Shown here piece by piece: positions 34,862 through 46,149 of a stretch of 64,000 nt of DNA (within the stretch, counting starts at the first letter, position 1; every line of letters starts with the position of its first letter). The stretch covers positions 191,965-255,964 of the forward strand of contig MU278350.1 in the NCBI GenBank assembly GCA_022385755.1. The letters run 5' to 3'. The translations under genes and the position numbers were made by a program. Origin of the DNA: Trametopsis cervina. Taxonomy: Eukaryota; Basidiomycota; Agaricomycetes; Polyporales; Irpicaceae. The notes under the pieces were generated by a model. The model did no database searches. It saw nothing but the letters and a program-made list of their open reading frames with translations, and had not been told where the DNA came from.

Positions 34862-35993
34862 TCCATAGGTTCAGGTTACTTTATATGTTTTCTTGCTGTT
34901 GGTATACTTGATTTGCTGAATGTCTTACGTGATGGGAAGTGATATGCGTTGCGCGGTATACGTGGAGGAATGTTGTATGCGTTGCGCGGTATATCGCCAT
35001 CGAAAAGCACTAGGAGGCCGCAGAAATTGACATCTTCTCTGATAGGTCCGTATCTAAGCACATTGGGCTGCTTGGAGGGTATCGTCTTGGGGTGTGCTGA
35101 TTGAAGTCAGGATTGGAAAGTCGGTGCGCAGAGCAAAAGGCGATGCTCTTCCGCTCGACTTGTGCGTTGTTCTCATGGCTGGCGTCGAATGCCGGGGACA
35201 TGAAGCGCGTGCATTAGGCGTGAATACCTGCATGAGGGAAACGGTAAGTCTCGCAGAGACGTTGAGAAGATTATGTGTGCTTACAAATGTACCGGTCTCG
35301 CAAAGGAATAACACTCTCAAGGGGTCAACGCAAGTTGTGGGTTAACTCAGCGCCAAACCCCCTTCCCTTCGTTCTCGGAGGAAGTCATCCTTATGCTGCA
35401 GTTACCCATGATGTCAAAGACATCAGCTATGTACAGCTGGGAAGGAGACTTGAAGATGTTGAAGGGGTGAGGTTGATTCGGGAATTGCGGAATACGAGAC
35501 GGTTGACGGCTTTGAAAATGGTCAGCAGGGCGGCTTACAAGAGAGTGGCTGACACTCACACATTTGTGCATTGCACACTTATGCATAACGGGTTATGGTG
35601 GCCTTGCCCGGGGTTGAAACGGTGAGCGTTGAGGCGACTTGAAGTGGTGTCAGTTGAGAGAATATATAATCTCAGGGATACGAAGACGCACCTATGTGAC
35701 TGCAACGACAGCGTACGTAGGCTGCGTGTTGGCTGCGATAGTATGACGTCGAGATGTCACGGAGCCGTAGACCATAACCAGGCGTTGACGAGAGAAAATG
35801 TTGAACTGCACAAGGGCGAAGACATGCGAGTGGCTACTCGCGATGCGCATCGAGCTGACTGACACTGGGAGGAACAGAGACGATGGTGGAGGTAAGAGAA
35901 GAAGCGGCCCCAGCAAGACAGAGTTGGCCTCAGGACGATTTTATTGAACAGAACGGTGGCTGACTTTGGCTGACCTACTACCGGATTGGCTCG
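34862..35993. repeat. long direct repeat, copy A
   Basis: This 1.1-kb segment recurs at 38187-39390 in the same orientation. The beginning (CCATAGGTTCAGGTTACTT against CCATAGGTTCGGGTCACTT) and the end (GGCTGACCTAC...ATTGGCT) align, as do many blocks between. The block 35341-35465 is almost identical to its partner. Within copy A a 17-base unit, ATGCGTTGCGCGGTATA, occurs twice (34944 and 34977), while copy B has one matching site. No transposase or reverse transcriptase is seen. I cannot assign the repeat to a family. Confidence 0.85.
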
Positions 35994-36212
35994 CCCGCCG
36001 TTGCAACTACAGTACCCGTGCAGAAAGCTCCAATCCTTAGCGCCTAGCAACCTAAGTAAAGTCAACCGCGTACAGTCCCCGCCCGAGCACCCAAAAATTG
36101 GTATGTCGTTGCATATCAGTCAGAAAATAGCTGAAGCTCGAGCTTTTACTTCACCAGTAGTTTGGATACCAAGGATATATCATCACACACGCCGCGCACA
36201 CCCTCATAGTCC

Positions 36213-37953
36213 ATGGCAGCTCCAGCTCCAGCCGCTGAACGATGTCCGCCTGAGATATTGGCAGAGATAGTGCAGTATTTCGGGCCACTGCCAGTACTGA
36301 GGGATCTCCGGTCGGAACAACGCAAGGAGGCACGAGCTGACCATTGGCTCGCTTGTTTGCAAGGATTGGGCCCAACGGTGTCGCCCGAAAGCTTTTGACT
36401 CCATACAAATCAAAGGGAACCGTACGAGCCCTGATGGATATGAATACCTGCGCTCATTCGCATCGCTTGTATCAGAAACACCAAGGACTTTACAACCGGT
36501 TTCGGAGTACGTCAAGACTCTTCACCTTTACAGGGAGATAGACGAGACAGACTGGTACGACCGCATCAAGTTTAACACTAAGAAGATCCTGCAGCTCTCC
36601 AGGGACCTGACCCGCGAACACGGAACCTGTGCAGTGTTTCTTCCACATGCAGAAATATACGCTCATACCAGTATGCATACTTTCGAAGCTATTCGAGCTG
36701 GACAGCGGATTCCCGTCGCAGACCCTCGTCGACCCTCGCACAAATCACCGCTTTTTTGTCATCGCATGATCTTGAAGTGCGTCTACCTAGCTTCGTTGCC
36801 CGAAAGCCTACACTTCCTGCTGAAAAGTTTTCGGTGTGTTGGAAACTCCATCGACCTGGACATGACAGGGGTGTACTGGAATGACGATCGCGATACAAGG
36901 CGCCCCGTGTGTCCCCTATTGGATGTCAATATGAAGATATCCGCTATGGACTGCACATCTCCCATAGAGCCCGTGTGGTCTGCCTTCACACAGATCGGAG
37001 CATCGTCAATTTACTACATGGATCCATCGGGAGAGCGACCAAGCGTATTGTTGCTATACACATCAGACTTGGATATCATATCGAACGCCTCGCAATTCTT
37101 GTTTACAAGCCTATGTGTTGTGAGGGACCTGAGCGAGTATGTCACGCGACTCCAAGTTTTCCGCGGCCCGTTGAACGAGGTAGAGGAAGAGAATGGTGAG
37201 TTGGCCAGTTTCTACCACGTACTGGTGGCCTAACGTTACCCCCATCCTCGCGAAGACTTAAGTTGTGCCGTGAGCGTCCACGAAATTGAGGATCCACCTC
37301 CTATCGCCGTGACACTCGAGTTCTTCGCCCCAAGCGGCCGTCGCCTCACTCATGACATACGGGAAGTCGCGAGCACTGCAGAACAGCGCGAACGTGTTAG
37401 CAAGGTCGTCCTTCGGTTTAGACCTTTTACGGACGAGTCCGACTCGGACGACATCGAATATATTCTGAAGATGGGCTGGGACGACCTCTTCAAGCTTCTC
37501 CTCAAACTGCCTAAGGTCACGTGCGTCGAGTTACTGTTTGCGGGATATGACGATCTCGTACGGTTCGTGCACGAACAGTGGGAAGCACTGACACTGTTGA
37601 GGAAGCTGGTAGACCTACGATACGACGCACCTTGTGAAGGAGTCACCGAAGTCCACTTGCATACGCGACACAAGGTCGAAATGTGCGCCAGTGGTACCAA
37701 TGTAGAAATAATAGGTGGGCCGTTCGTCATACATCACAATGAACCCCGCTCACTAATAACTCTTCGTGTTCAATTAAAAGGTTCAGTTGAAGTGAAAGTT
37801 CGTGCCGACTACGAACCTCCGCGCGGACCTCGGAAGCCGTATGCACTCGAAGAAGAGACTGACTCCGAGGAAGGATACATGAAGTGGGAACCTCCGCGCG
37901 GAACTGGAATGATAGAGCCTGACTTCGAGGAAGAATCTATAATTATTCCATAA
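36213..37953 (+). CDS. F-box protein between repeats
   Basis: Probable F-box adaptor of an SCF ubiquitin ligase. Three exons (36213-36293, 36337-37195, 37256-37953) give 545 residues. The F-box is split by a 43-base intron: exon 1 ends CPPEILAEIVQYFGPLP and exon 2 resumes LTIGSLVCKDWAQRC, together a typical fungal F-box. The rest has no repeat pattern I can name and belongs to the large family of basidiomycete F-box proteins with variable C-terminal parts. The C-terminal 60 residues contain an imperfect duplication (EPPRG, then acidic DSEEG, then EPPRG again). Without the two introns the frame would appear broken; with them it is intact. The first intron is shorter than average for the window. 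The gene sits between two copies of a 1.1-1.2-kb direct repeat. Confidence 0.75.
37808..37941 (+). repeat. imperfect internal repeat in the F-box gene
   Basis: Two blocks (about 37808-37877 and 37886-37941) each begin GAACCTCCGCGCGGA and continue with a GACT(C/T)CGAGGAAG block. They code the doubled EPPRG/acidic motif at the C-terminus of the F-box protein. Confidence 0.7.
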
Positions 37954-38186
37954 AACGTAACCATGTAGCTATCGAATGTAGTGTCCTATCTTGTGACCAC
38001 TGTTCACGTACGTCGATCAAATATACTGTACTGCTATCGTCCTCTAGCACCGCGGCGTCTCGGTGCTCTTATTTCGCACCGGTAGTCTTGCCTGATTGGT
38101 TGGACTCGGCAGGGCTGTACTCGCGCTCTTCTCATTCACATCGCTGTCGCTTTCATTTGGGTTTGTAGAACCCGTTCGTCTTTCCA

Positions 38187-39390
38187 TAGGTTCGGGTCAC
38201 TTCATATGATTTCTTGTCATTGGGGTAATTGATTTGCTGTATTCATTGGTCGTATGTGATGGTATGTGTTACGCGTTGCGCGGTATATCGCCATCGAAAA
38301 AGCTGAGAGGCCGCAGAAATTGACATCTTCTCTGTAGGTCCGTATCCAAGCACGTTGGGCTGCATGGAGGGTATCATCTTTGGGGTGTGCTGATTGAAGT
38401 CAGGGTTGGAAAGTCGGTGTACAAAGCGAGCAGGATGCGATCTTCCTCTACTCGACTTGCATGATGTTCTCGTGGTTGGTGACGAAGGCCAAGATCATAG
38501 TAGCGCGTGCATGGGGGCGGAAATCTTGACGAAGGCGGAACGGTAAGTCTTATTGAAGCATACAGAAGCTTGTATGCACTCACAAATGTGTCACTGTCTC
38601 GCAAGGAATCAAACTCGAGGGGTCGACGCAGGTCGTGGGTTAACTCAGCGCCAAACCCCCTTTCCCTTCGTTCTCGGAGGAAGTCATCCTTATGCTGCAG
38701 TTACCCATGATGTCAAATACATCAGCTATGTACAGCTGGGAAGGAGACTTGAAGATGTCGAAGGTGAGTTTGATTCGGAAATTGGAAATGTTGAGACGGG
38801 TGAAGGCTTTGAATAAGTTTTAGCAGGGCGGCTGACAATGGAATGTTATACGCTCACACATTTAGACCCTGCACGGCTGCCTATCGCAGAGTAACGATGA
38901 TCCTTGCCGACAGAGAGCGCTAGCAGTTCTCAGGCGACGAGGCGATGGTCGACGTAGGAGAGAAATGAGGTGACTGCCGCACTGGCTGTCCAAGGGCGTC
39001 ATGTTGCTAAGTGCTGTTCAATGTGTAAGAGTTGCCAAGAGAAGGGTAATACACATGAGAAGGACGTACCGGCGTCATCGAGGGGGCAACATGTTGTGTG
39101 TAGGCTGTAGTAGCGGTGACTTGGAAGTGTCACGAAGCCATCAACCACAACCAGGTGTTGAGAGAAAATATCGGTCTACAGCAGGGTGAAGGCATGCGAG
39201 CATGCAGTTCCTGCTGGCGATGAACATCGAGCTGACTGGCACGGGGAGGGAGGAACGGAGACGATGGTGGAGGTGAGAGAAGAAGCGGCCCCGACAAGAA
39301 AGAGCTGGCTGCAGGGACATTTTATTGAAGGATGATAGTGGCTGACTGGGACTGACACTTTGGCTGACCTACCGCTATTGGCTGGCTCGT
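38187..39390. repeat. long direct repeat, copy B
   Basis: Second copy of the repeat at 34862-35993, same orientation, about 1.2 kb. In its core, 38640-38765, it differs from copy A at only a few positions. Two of these are silent or conservative if the minus strand is read in the frame SPSQLYIADVFDIMG, hinting that the repeat once contained coding sequence. A one-base length difference in a C/T run (near 38660) changes the frame at the end of that block. Splice-donor-like GTAAGT is conserved in both copies on the plus strand (about 35244 and 38542). The 233 bases before this copy and the 406 bases after it hold nothing recognisable. Confidence 0.85.
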
Positions 39391-39796
39391 GTATGACGCT
39401 TATGGGTGATGTTCTGCCAGCCACATCTCCTTCCTTTTCGAGATACCCCGGGAGCAGCGCGACCGGCTACCACCTTGACGTCTGGGTACGAGACCAAAGA
39501 TTAGATAGCATGACGCCGTCGTTTGTACGCTCGTCTACCGACCATTGTACGATACACACCGGCCGGTTCACTTGAGGTGATCAACTGTCGGTTTGTCCAG
39601 CACGGACGCTGATGAATTAGCTGCTAGCTCAAGCGCCCGCTTTAGACGAGATCGTGGAAGGAGCGGGCCGCCGTCCCAGATTATAGCAGTACGAGAGCGC
39701 CAACGCGAGTCATTACAGTTTTTGCGAAGAGTAAATGACACTTCGCGATGCTCTCTTGCTCTGTGGCTCTTCTACACATCTCCTTGCGCGAGTGCG

Positions 39797-42700
39797 ATGG
39801 CCAACGCACGTCTACAGCGTGTAGTGGCGCGCCTTCAAAATCTCCCCGAAATCTCTCTTCCTACGGACTACCCCCGGCAAATTGGCAGCAATCGGCTGGT
39901 CGAGGCTGCACACTCCGCAGATCTTTCGGAGCAGACGAGCCTGAGTCTCCTGAAGCTTGCGCTGTACGACGAGGATGAAGCCAGAGAAGAAGAGGACGAC
40001 GCGCCGCAGACCCCTTCCGCGTTCCAGCTGCTGCTAGCTGCGTTCTGTGTTCTCCTTCATCGGTACACTGGCGAGACAGATCTCTTGATAGGCTCTTCGT
40101 CAGCTACTGCACGCGATCCGCTTGTGCTGAGAGTATCTGTGGACCCGAATGATCCTTTCTGGGCTGTCGTGCGCAAGGTGCAGCAGGTCGAGCAGGAGGC
40201 AGAGGCAGACGCCGTTCCGTACGAGAGCATCGTCCGCGAACTGGGCAAAGGCAAAGCATCGGACACCGTCGAAGGCTCCAGGCCGTTGTTCAGAGTTCGT
40301 TTCTTCGATGAGACGGACGCGCCGATGGAGAACTTCCTGAGGACCACCAGTCTCACGTCCGACCTCACGGTGTTTATCACCCGCCAACAGGAGCCGAGTC
40401 GCGCTGCTTTGACTCCGCACATATCCCTCCGCATCCTCTATAACTCACTCCTCTTCACATCAGCCCGTATAACAGGTATTGTGGACCAACTCTCCGTCTT
40501 CTTGCGAAAGATCTCGAGCAACCCACTGCAAGCCGTCGGTTCCGTCCCGCTGCTTACGCCTGCCCAGCGAGCCAAGTTGCCGAACCCTACCGCCGACCTG
40601 AATTGGTGCGATTGGAAGGGTGCCATTCCCGACATATTCTCCCGCAATGCCCGCCAATGGCCAGACAGACCATGCGTCATCCAGAGTCTACCTATCACTG
40701 ACGCCACTTCTCCGCAACAAACACGCACATTCAGTTATGACACCATCCGTCGCGCCTCCAACATTTTGGCACATCATCTCTTGCAGGGAGGCGTTCAAAG
40801 AGAAGAAGTCGTGATGGTCTACGCGTACCGTAGTGTTGAGCTCGTAGTCGCCGTCATGGCCGTCCTCAAAGCTGGCGCTACGTTTTCTGTCATAGACCCG
40901 GCATACCCGCCTAACAGACAGACCATCTACCTAGGAGTTGCTCGCCCACGCGCGTTGATTGTCCTCAAGGGTGCTGGAAAGATCGGGCCCACCGTTCGCG
41001 AATTCATCACAAACGAAGTTCAGGTACGAGTAGAAGTTCCCGCTCTGGAGCTCCTACCGGATGGGCAGCTAGCCGGTGGTTTGACGTCCGACGGAGCGGA
41101 AGTCTTGGCTGCCCAGCATTCTCTTGCTGACCAGGACCCGAACATACCTCTCGGCCCCGACAGCGTTGGCACTTTGTCATTCACGAGCGGCAGTACAGGT
41201 ATCCCGAAGGGCGTGCGGGGCAGACACTACAGCTTGACACATTTCTTCCCATGGATGGGCGAACGCTTCGGGCTCAGCGAAAACTCGCGGTTCACAATGC
41301 TCAGTGGCATTGCGCATGACCCTATCCAACGAGACAGTATGCACGCGCTCTATCTGGAAGCATAAGGTGGCTGATGTATTGCCTCTGCGCAGTGTTCACT
41401 CCTCTTTTCTTTGGTGCGCAGTTGTATGTGCCCACCGCCGATGACATTGGAACCCCCGGACGCCTTGCGGAGTGGATGGCTGAGAATGAGGTGACGGTGA
41501 CACATTTGACCCCGGCCATGGGTCAACTGCTCTCAGCACAGGCTACAAGACAGATTCCTTCCCTGCGCAACGCGTTCTTTGTCGGAGATATCCTCACCAA
41601 GCGCGACTGCCTGCGCCTGCAGTCCCTCGCAGCCAATGTCAGGATCATCAATATGTACGGCACCACCGAGACCCAGCGTGCCGTGTCGTACTTCCTGATC
41701 CCTAGCGTCTCGGAGGACCCCAGCTTCCTCACAACACAGAAGGACGTGATGCCAGCCGGTGAAGGTATGATTGATGTTCAACTGCTCGTCGTCAACAGGA
41801 ATGACAAGAGAATACCTTGCGCCGTGGGTGAGGTGGGAGAAATCTATGTTCGGTCTGGCGGTTTGGCGGAAGGATACATGGATGCTGAGGCCAGCGCGGA
41901 GAAGTTCGTCACGAATTGGTTCTCAGCTGCATCTGCTCCCCCGCGCGATACCATTGCGCAGCCCCTCGAGGGAGCGCCGGGCCCCGAAGCGCAATTCTGG
42001 AAAGGCATACGGGATCGCATGTACCGCTCTGGAGATCTGGGTCGCTATCTTCCGAATGGTATCGTCGAATGCACAGGACGGGCGGATGACCAGGTCAAGA
42101 TTCGTGGATTCCGTATCGAACTCGGAGAGATCGATACTCACCTCAGTCAACACCCTCTTGTCCGAGAGAACGTCACTCTGGTTCGTAGGGACAAGGACGA
42201 GGAGAAAATCCTTGTCAGCTATTTCGTTCCTGTCAGTGGCCCATCGCTGGACGAATATGCCAGTGATATTGGAGGCGAGGACGACAAGTCAGTTGTCGGC
42301 GGTATGAGGAAGTACAGACGTCTTATTAAGAACATTCGGGAATATTTGAAGACGAAGCTACCTAGCCACAGCATTCCATCCTGTAAGTGATTTTTCGTGC
42401 TCGAGTATCCTCTTGTGTCTTATTTTTTTCGCTAGTATTTGTTCCGCTTAAAAGAATGCCTCTGAACCCGAACGGCAAAGTTGACAAGCCCGCTCTTCCC
42501 TTCCCTGATACCGCTCAACTCGCCCCCACAGAAAATCGCCAAGAAGGCGCTGTGTCTCCGACGGAAGAGGCAATGCGCAGCATCTGGGCTCGTATCCTGC
42601 CGAATGCACCTTCGCCAATACCTCTTGACGACAACTTCTTCGATCTGGGCGGTCACTCTATCCTCGCCACGCGACTCATCTTCGAGATTCGCAAGTCCTT

Positions 42701-44291
42701 CGTCATTGAGGCCCCCCTTGGTCTCGTATTCGATAAGCCAAACATCAAGGATCTTTCAGCCGCAGTCGACGAATTGAGAAATACGGATCTCGGGTTCACT
42801 TACAAGCCTGGAGACAATGTAGCAACATCACCGACGTCTGCGAGTACAAGTACCGGCCGATCCATTGAGTACGGAAAGGACTACGAAGCCCTCCTGTCTA
42901 AGCTCCAACCGTCGTATTCTCCTATCTCATCCGACTACTCCTCCCGTCCTATCACTGTGTTCCTGACTGGTGCGACTGGATTCCTTGGTGCCTTTATCCT
43001 GCGCGACCTTCTGGAGCGAGAGGAGAGAGTAGCAAAGGTGATATGTCTCGTCCGCGCCTCGGATTCAGAAAAGGCTTTAGCTCGTCTTCGGGAATCTGCG
43101 AGTGGTCGAGGCGTGTGGAACGAAAAGTGGGTGGAGACATCCAGGTTAGAAGTCGTCAAGGGCGATCTCGACCAGGAGCGTTTCGGGTTGGACAACGATT
43201 CGTGGCAGCGAATCGCAGAAACTGCGGATGCTATTGTGCATAACGGTGCTCTGGTTAGTCTTCCGCGATTTCCAATGTCTGATTGACATGTCTGATTGCG
43301 TTGCATTTAGGTTCATTGGGTCTACCCATATGAGAAGCTTCGCCCGGCGAACGTCCTTGGCACGTTGACGGCGGTGGACTTAGCAGCTGACATTAAGCCG
43401 AAGTTTTTCGTATTTGTCTCGTCGACATCTGCTATAGATACCGAACACTACGTTCAACTATCCGATTCATTGGCTGCCGATAGTCTCGGAGGTATTCCGG
43501 AGAGTGACGACCTGGAGGGGGCGAGATTCAACCTGAAGACTGGTTACGGACAGAGCAAGTGGGTCTCGGAAAAGCTATTGTTTGAGGCGGGCCGAAGGGG
43601 TCTGAATGGACATATTTTGCGACCTGGGTATGTTGTTGGTGACTCTACATCAGCCGGTAAGCCCTTACGCTCGAGCATGCGTGAGACATGACTGACTATA
43701 TCCGGACGTGCAGTCACAAACACGGACGACTTCATCTGGCGTATGGTCAAGGGGTGTATCCAGCTTGGCCTCGTTCCAGATATCAACAACACCGTGAACA
43801 TGGTACCAGTCGATCATGTCGCTCGGTCAACTGCTCTCGCAGCTGTTGCTCCTCTGGCAGCTCCTCAAAACCATCTCAGCGTGTTGCACGTAGCTGCATA
43901 CCCCCGACCAACCTTCAACAACTTCTTGTCTGCGCTGTCCACCTACGGCTTCAAGACGGAACGATGTGATTACCTCGTCTGGAGATCTCAGCTCGAACGT
44001 CACGTTATGGAGGTTCAAGACAACGCGCTCTTCCCCTTGTTGCATTTCGTGCTGGATGACTTGCCGACAAGCACAAAAGCTCCTGAACTCAACGACGCCA
44101 ACATGAGGGCGATACTGACTCCACACATGGACAATCCAAACCGTAGTGTGGACGAGGAGTTGATGGGGAAATACCTCTCGTGGCTGGTAGAGGTGGACTT
44201 CCTGCCTCAGCCTACAAACGGTGCTGCTAAGGCTTTACCAAAGCTTGCAAGTACGGGCATTACGAAGGCTGTTGGAAGGAGTGGGGCGTAA
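39797..44291 (+). CDS. LYS2: alpha-aminoadipate reductase (large subunit)
   Basis: Reduces L-alpha-aminoadipate to the semialdehyde in the fungal lysine pathway, by adenylation, thioester formation on a carrier and NADPH reduction. Five exons, with introns 41337-41392, 42383-42435, 43254-43310 and 43657-43713, give 1,423 residues, the normal size. An N-terminal condensation-like region is followed by the adenylation domain ([45 protein letters not shown]). The carrier domain has the phosphopantetheine serine in [14 protein letters not shown]. The reductase domain has the NADPH-binding TGATGFLG and the catalytic YGQSK. The start MANARLQRV matches the expected N-terminus; the frame is open upstream but has no earlier ATG. 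It needs the LYS5-type phosphopantetheinyl transferase, not in this window. Confidence 0.96.
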
Positions 44292-44542
44292 GCAGGAATC
44301 TAAACACCAAAAGGTTTTACCATGTAATGCATGTCAACTGTATCCATATAATGAAGCGATTGTACCCAAAATCAATGCATGTCGATTATTCAGTACCTTA
44401 TTCCGAGTACATATCCGCTATCGACGTCGAGTCTTGGTGCGAATATTATATTAAAGAAGAGCAAAGTAGTCTGCAAGAATCTGGAGCGGAGCAGAGGCGA
44501 CATGTAGAATACAATCTAGAAAGACAATCAGATTGGAGGGAA

Positions 44543-45583
44543 TCAGGCAGCCATCTCGACGTCCTCGGTGGGCGCAGCCGCCGCTGCTTTCGGTTCATCA
44601 TCCTTCATGAACGCGTCCAGCTCCATATCCAAGTCAGCTGCCGACTTGGGCGTATTTTTGGATTTCTTTGGCTCCCGCGGGGCAGGACGAGCCGCACCTC
44701 CGCGGTTCTTGTTGCGGATCGGACCCGCACCATTGGACCTCCTTAAATCGTAGTAAGCACGCATGCTCTTACACATGACTATTTTTCGTGCACTTACGGA
44801 GGTGGCCCGTTGGGCTTCGGGTCCGCGGAGGCGAGACGCTCAGCCAAAGGAGGCTTCTGAATTCTGGTGAGCAGCGAAGGCACGCTGGTGGCGCGACGCG
44901 GCCCTCTTGGGGGCGGGCCAGCATCGAACGTGATTGACATAGGTTGACCTGAAGATCTCGCATCAATACACTGCTGAACATTGGGTGAAAGATGGAAATG
45001 GCGAACCTTTGCACAGCTTCTGGTCGAAGTGCGTTAAAGCCTTCCTTGCTTCTGCTGCGGTTTCGTACGATATGATAGCTACTCCTGAGGAACGACCGCT
45101 ACGGTCATACTTGATTGCGAAAGAGGCGCAATCGAAAGAGGTCGGCATCGGTTTTCTTTCAGGGGGACGGGGTGCATTCGGATTATCGTACCCTAATTAA
45201 CGGCTCTCGGATGAGAGTACCCATCTGGCCAAAGATTTGCTGCATTGTATGTGCAACTTCAGTATCGCAGCCTATGGAAGAAAGCATAGTCAAGCAAGCG
45301 CACCGTAAGATCCTTGGGTGTGATCTCATAGTGCAAATTGGAGACCATAAGCTTTGAATTGGGCTCGGCAGCCGGCGCTGCATCCGTTACTGCACGCGGC
45401 ATTACTACAATGTTACTGTCCGGTGCTTTATCGTGCATCCAGTCGCCGTCAGACCGTCTGGGTCGAGCAGCAGGTCGCTGTGTCGCACAGCAATGTCAGC
45501 GACAAAGCGGACGGGAGTAGAAGTGGTAGTTGTGCACTGACGCCGTACGGCTTCTTCGTTCTCTCGGATCTTGTTCCAGACAT
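44543..45583 (-). CDS. YRA1: ALY/REF mRNA export factor
   Basis: RNA-binding adaptor of the TREX complex that couples splicing and transcription to mRNA export. The start exon codes MSGTRSERTKKPYG and joins by a GTCAGT donor to RPAARPRRSDGDWMHDKAP. One RRM follows: the RNP2 strand is KLMVSNLHYEI and the RNP1 region reads SGRSSGVAIISYET. After it come Arg/Gly/Pro-rich segments (GPPPRGPRRATS, RNKNRGGAARP). The C-terminal LDMELDAFMKDDEP is the conserved helix that binds the DEAD-box helicase Sub2/UAP56. Six exons join in frame; the exon 3 to 4 join (LTQIFGQMGTLIREPLIR) restores the RRM helix. The N-terminal copy of the Sub2-binding motif found in some homologues is not evident here. Confidence 0.88.
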
Positions 45584-46149
45584 TGCAAAAAGAAGAGGAC
45601 AGAATCGAAGCTTGAGAAGTAGTGGAAGGTGGTAGTGGTGCAGCACACAGACAGCGCACCTGCCACTGGTGGTTGCTGGCGTCTTACGCGTGGGTATTGT
45701 ATCGGAGATCCAAACGCGTAATAGGCGCGACTCATTAATGCGTTCTTTTTGAGGTCAACCTTCTGGTCATGAACTGCTGTGGAAAAAGACCAGAACCAAG
45801 CTACATATGTCTCGCACCGTACTGAATATTTTCTGGACACCCTGAGTCGCCTCTGCTCATGGAAGGTAATCACGGTCACATGACAGGAACGGTTAGTTGC
45901 AGCCACGCGTTGAATCGAACCGCGTCTGTCACGCTGTCACGATTTAATGAACTCCAACCGCGAGTTTCAGTTCGACATTCTGAACCTCTTCCACAACTCG
46001 AAGATCCTCCGACACAGATCCTTGGACTTCTTATTGTCTCATAACTATTCTACTAAACACTAACATATTGCGCACCCCTTTCTTCCAGATATAACGCCTT
46101 TACAACCGCTATATCACACGCGTCATTCTCCTCGCAACCAACGGAACTT
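45584..46149. other. divergent promoter region
   Basis: Lies between the start of the ALY gene and the KEN-box gene, which are transcribed away from each other. No gene is supported. A tRNA-like TTCGATT sequence at about 45913-45925 on the minus strand does not pair into a T-arm. Confidence 0.55.

Noticed and set aside
37196..37255. A premature stop making the F-box gene a pseudogene
   Set aside because: The stop lies in a 60-base intron with GT...AG borders; splicing joins the exons in frame to a 545-residue protein.
39593..39796. An N-terminal extension of LYS2
   Set aside because: The frame is open but contains no ATG; the first ATG at 39797 gives the expected family N-terminus.
39797..44291. 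A non-ribosomal peptide synthetase cluster
   Set aside because: The adenylation-carrier-reductase order, the size and the motifs are those of LYS2 of primary lysine synthesis, and no tailoring genes surround it.
45900..45930. A tRNA T-arm-like sequence on the minus strand
   Set aside because: The bases flanking TTCGATT do not form a five-pair stem and no anticodon arm can be drawn.
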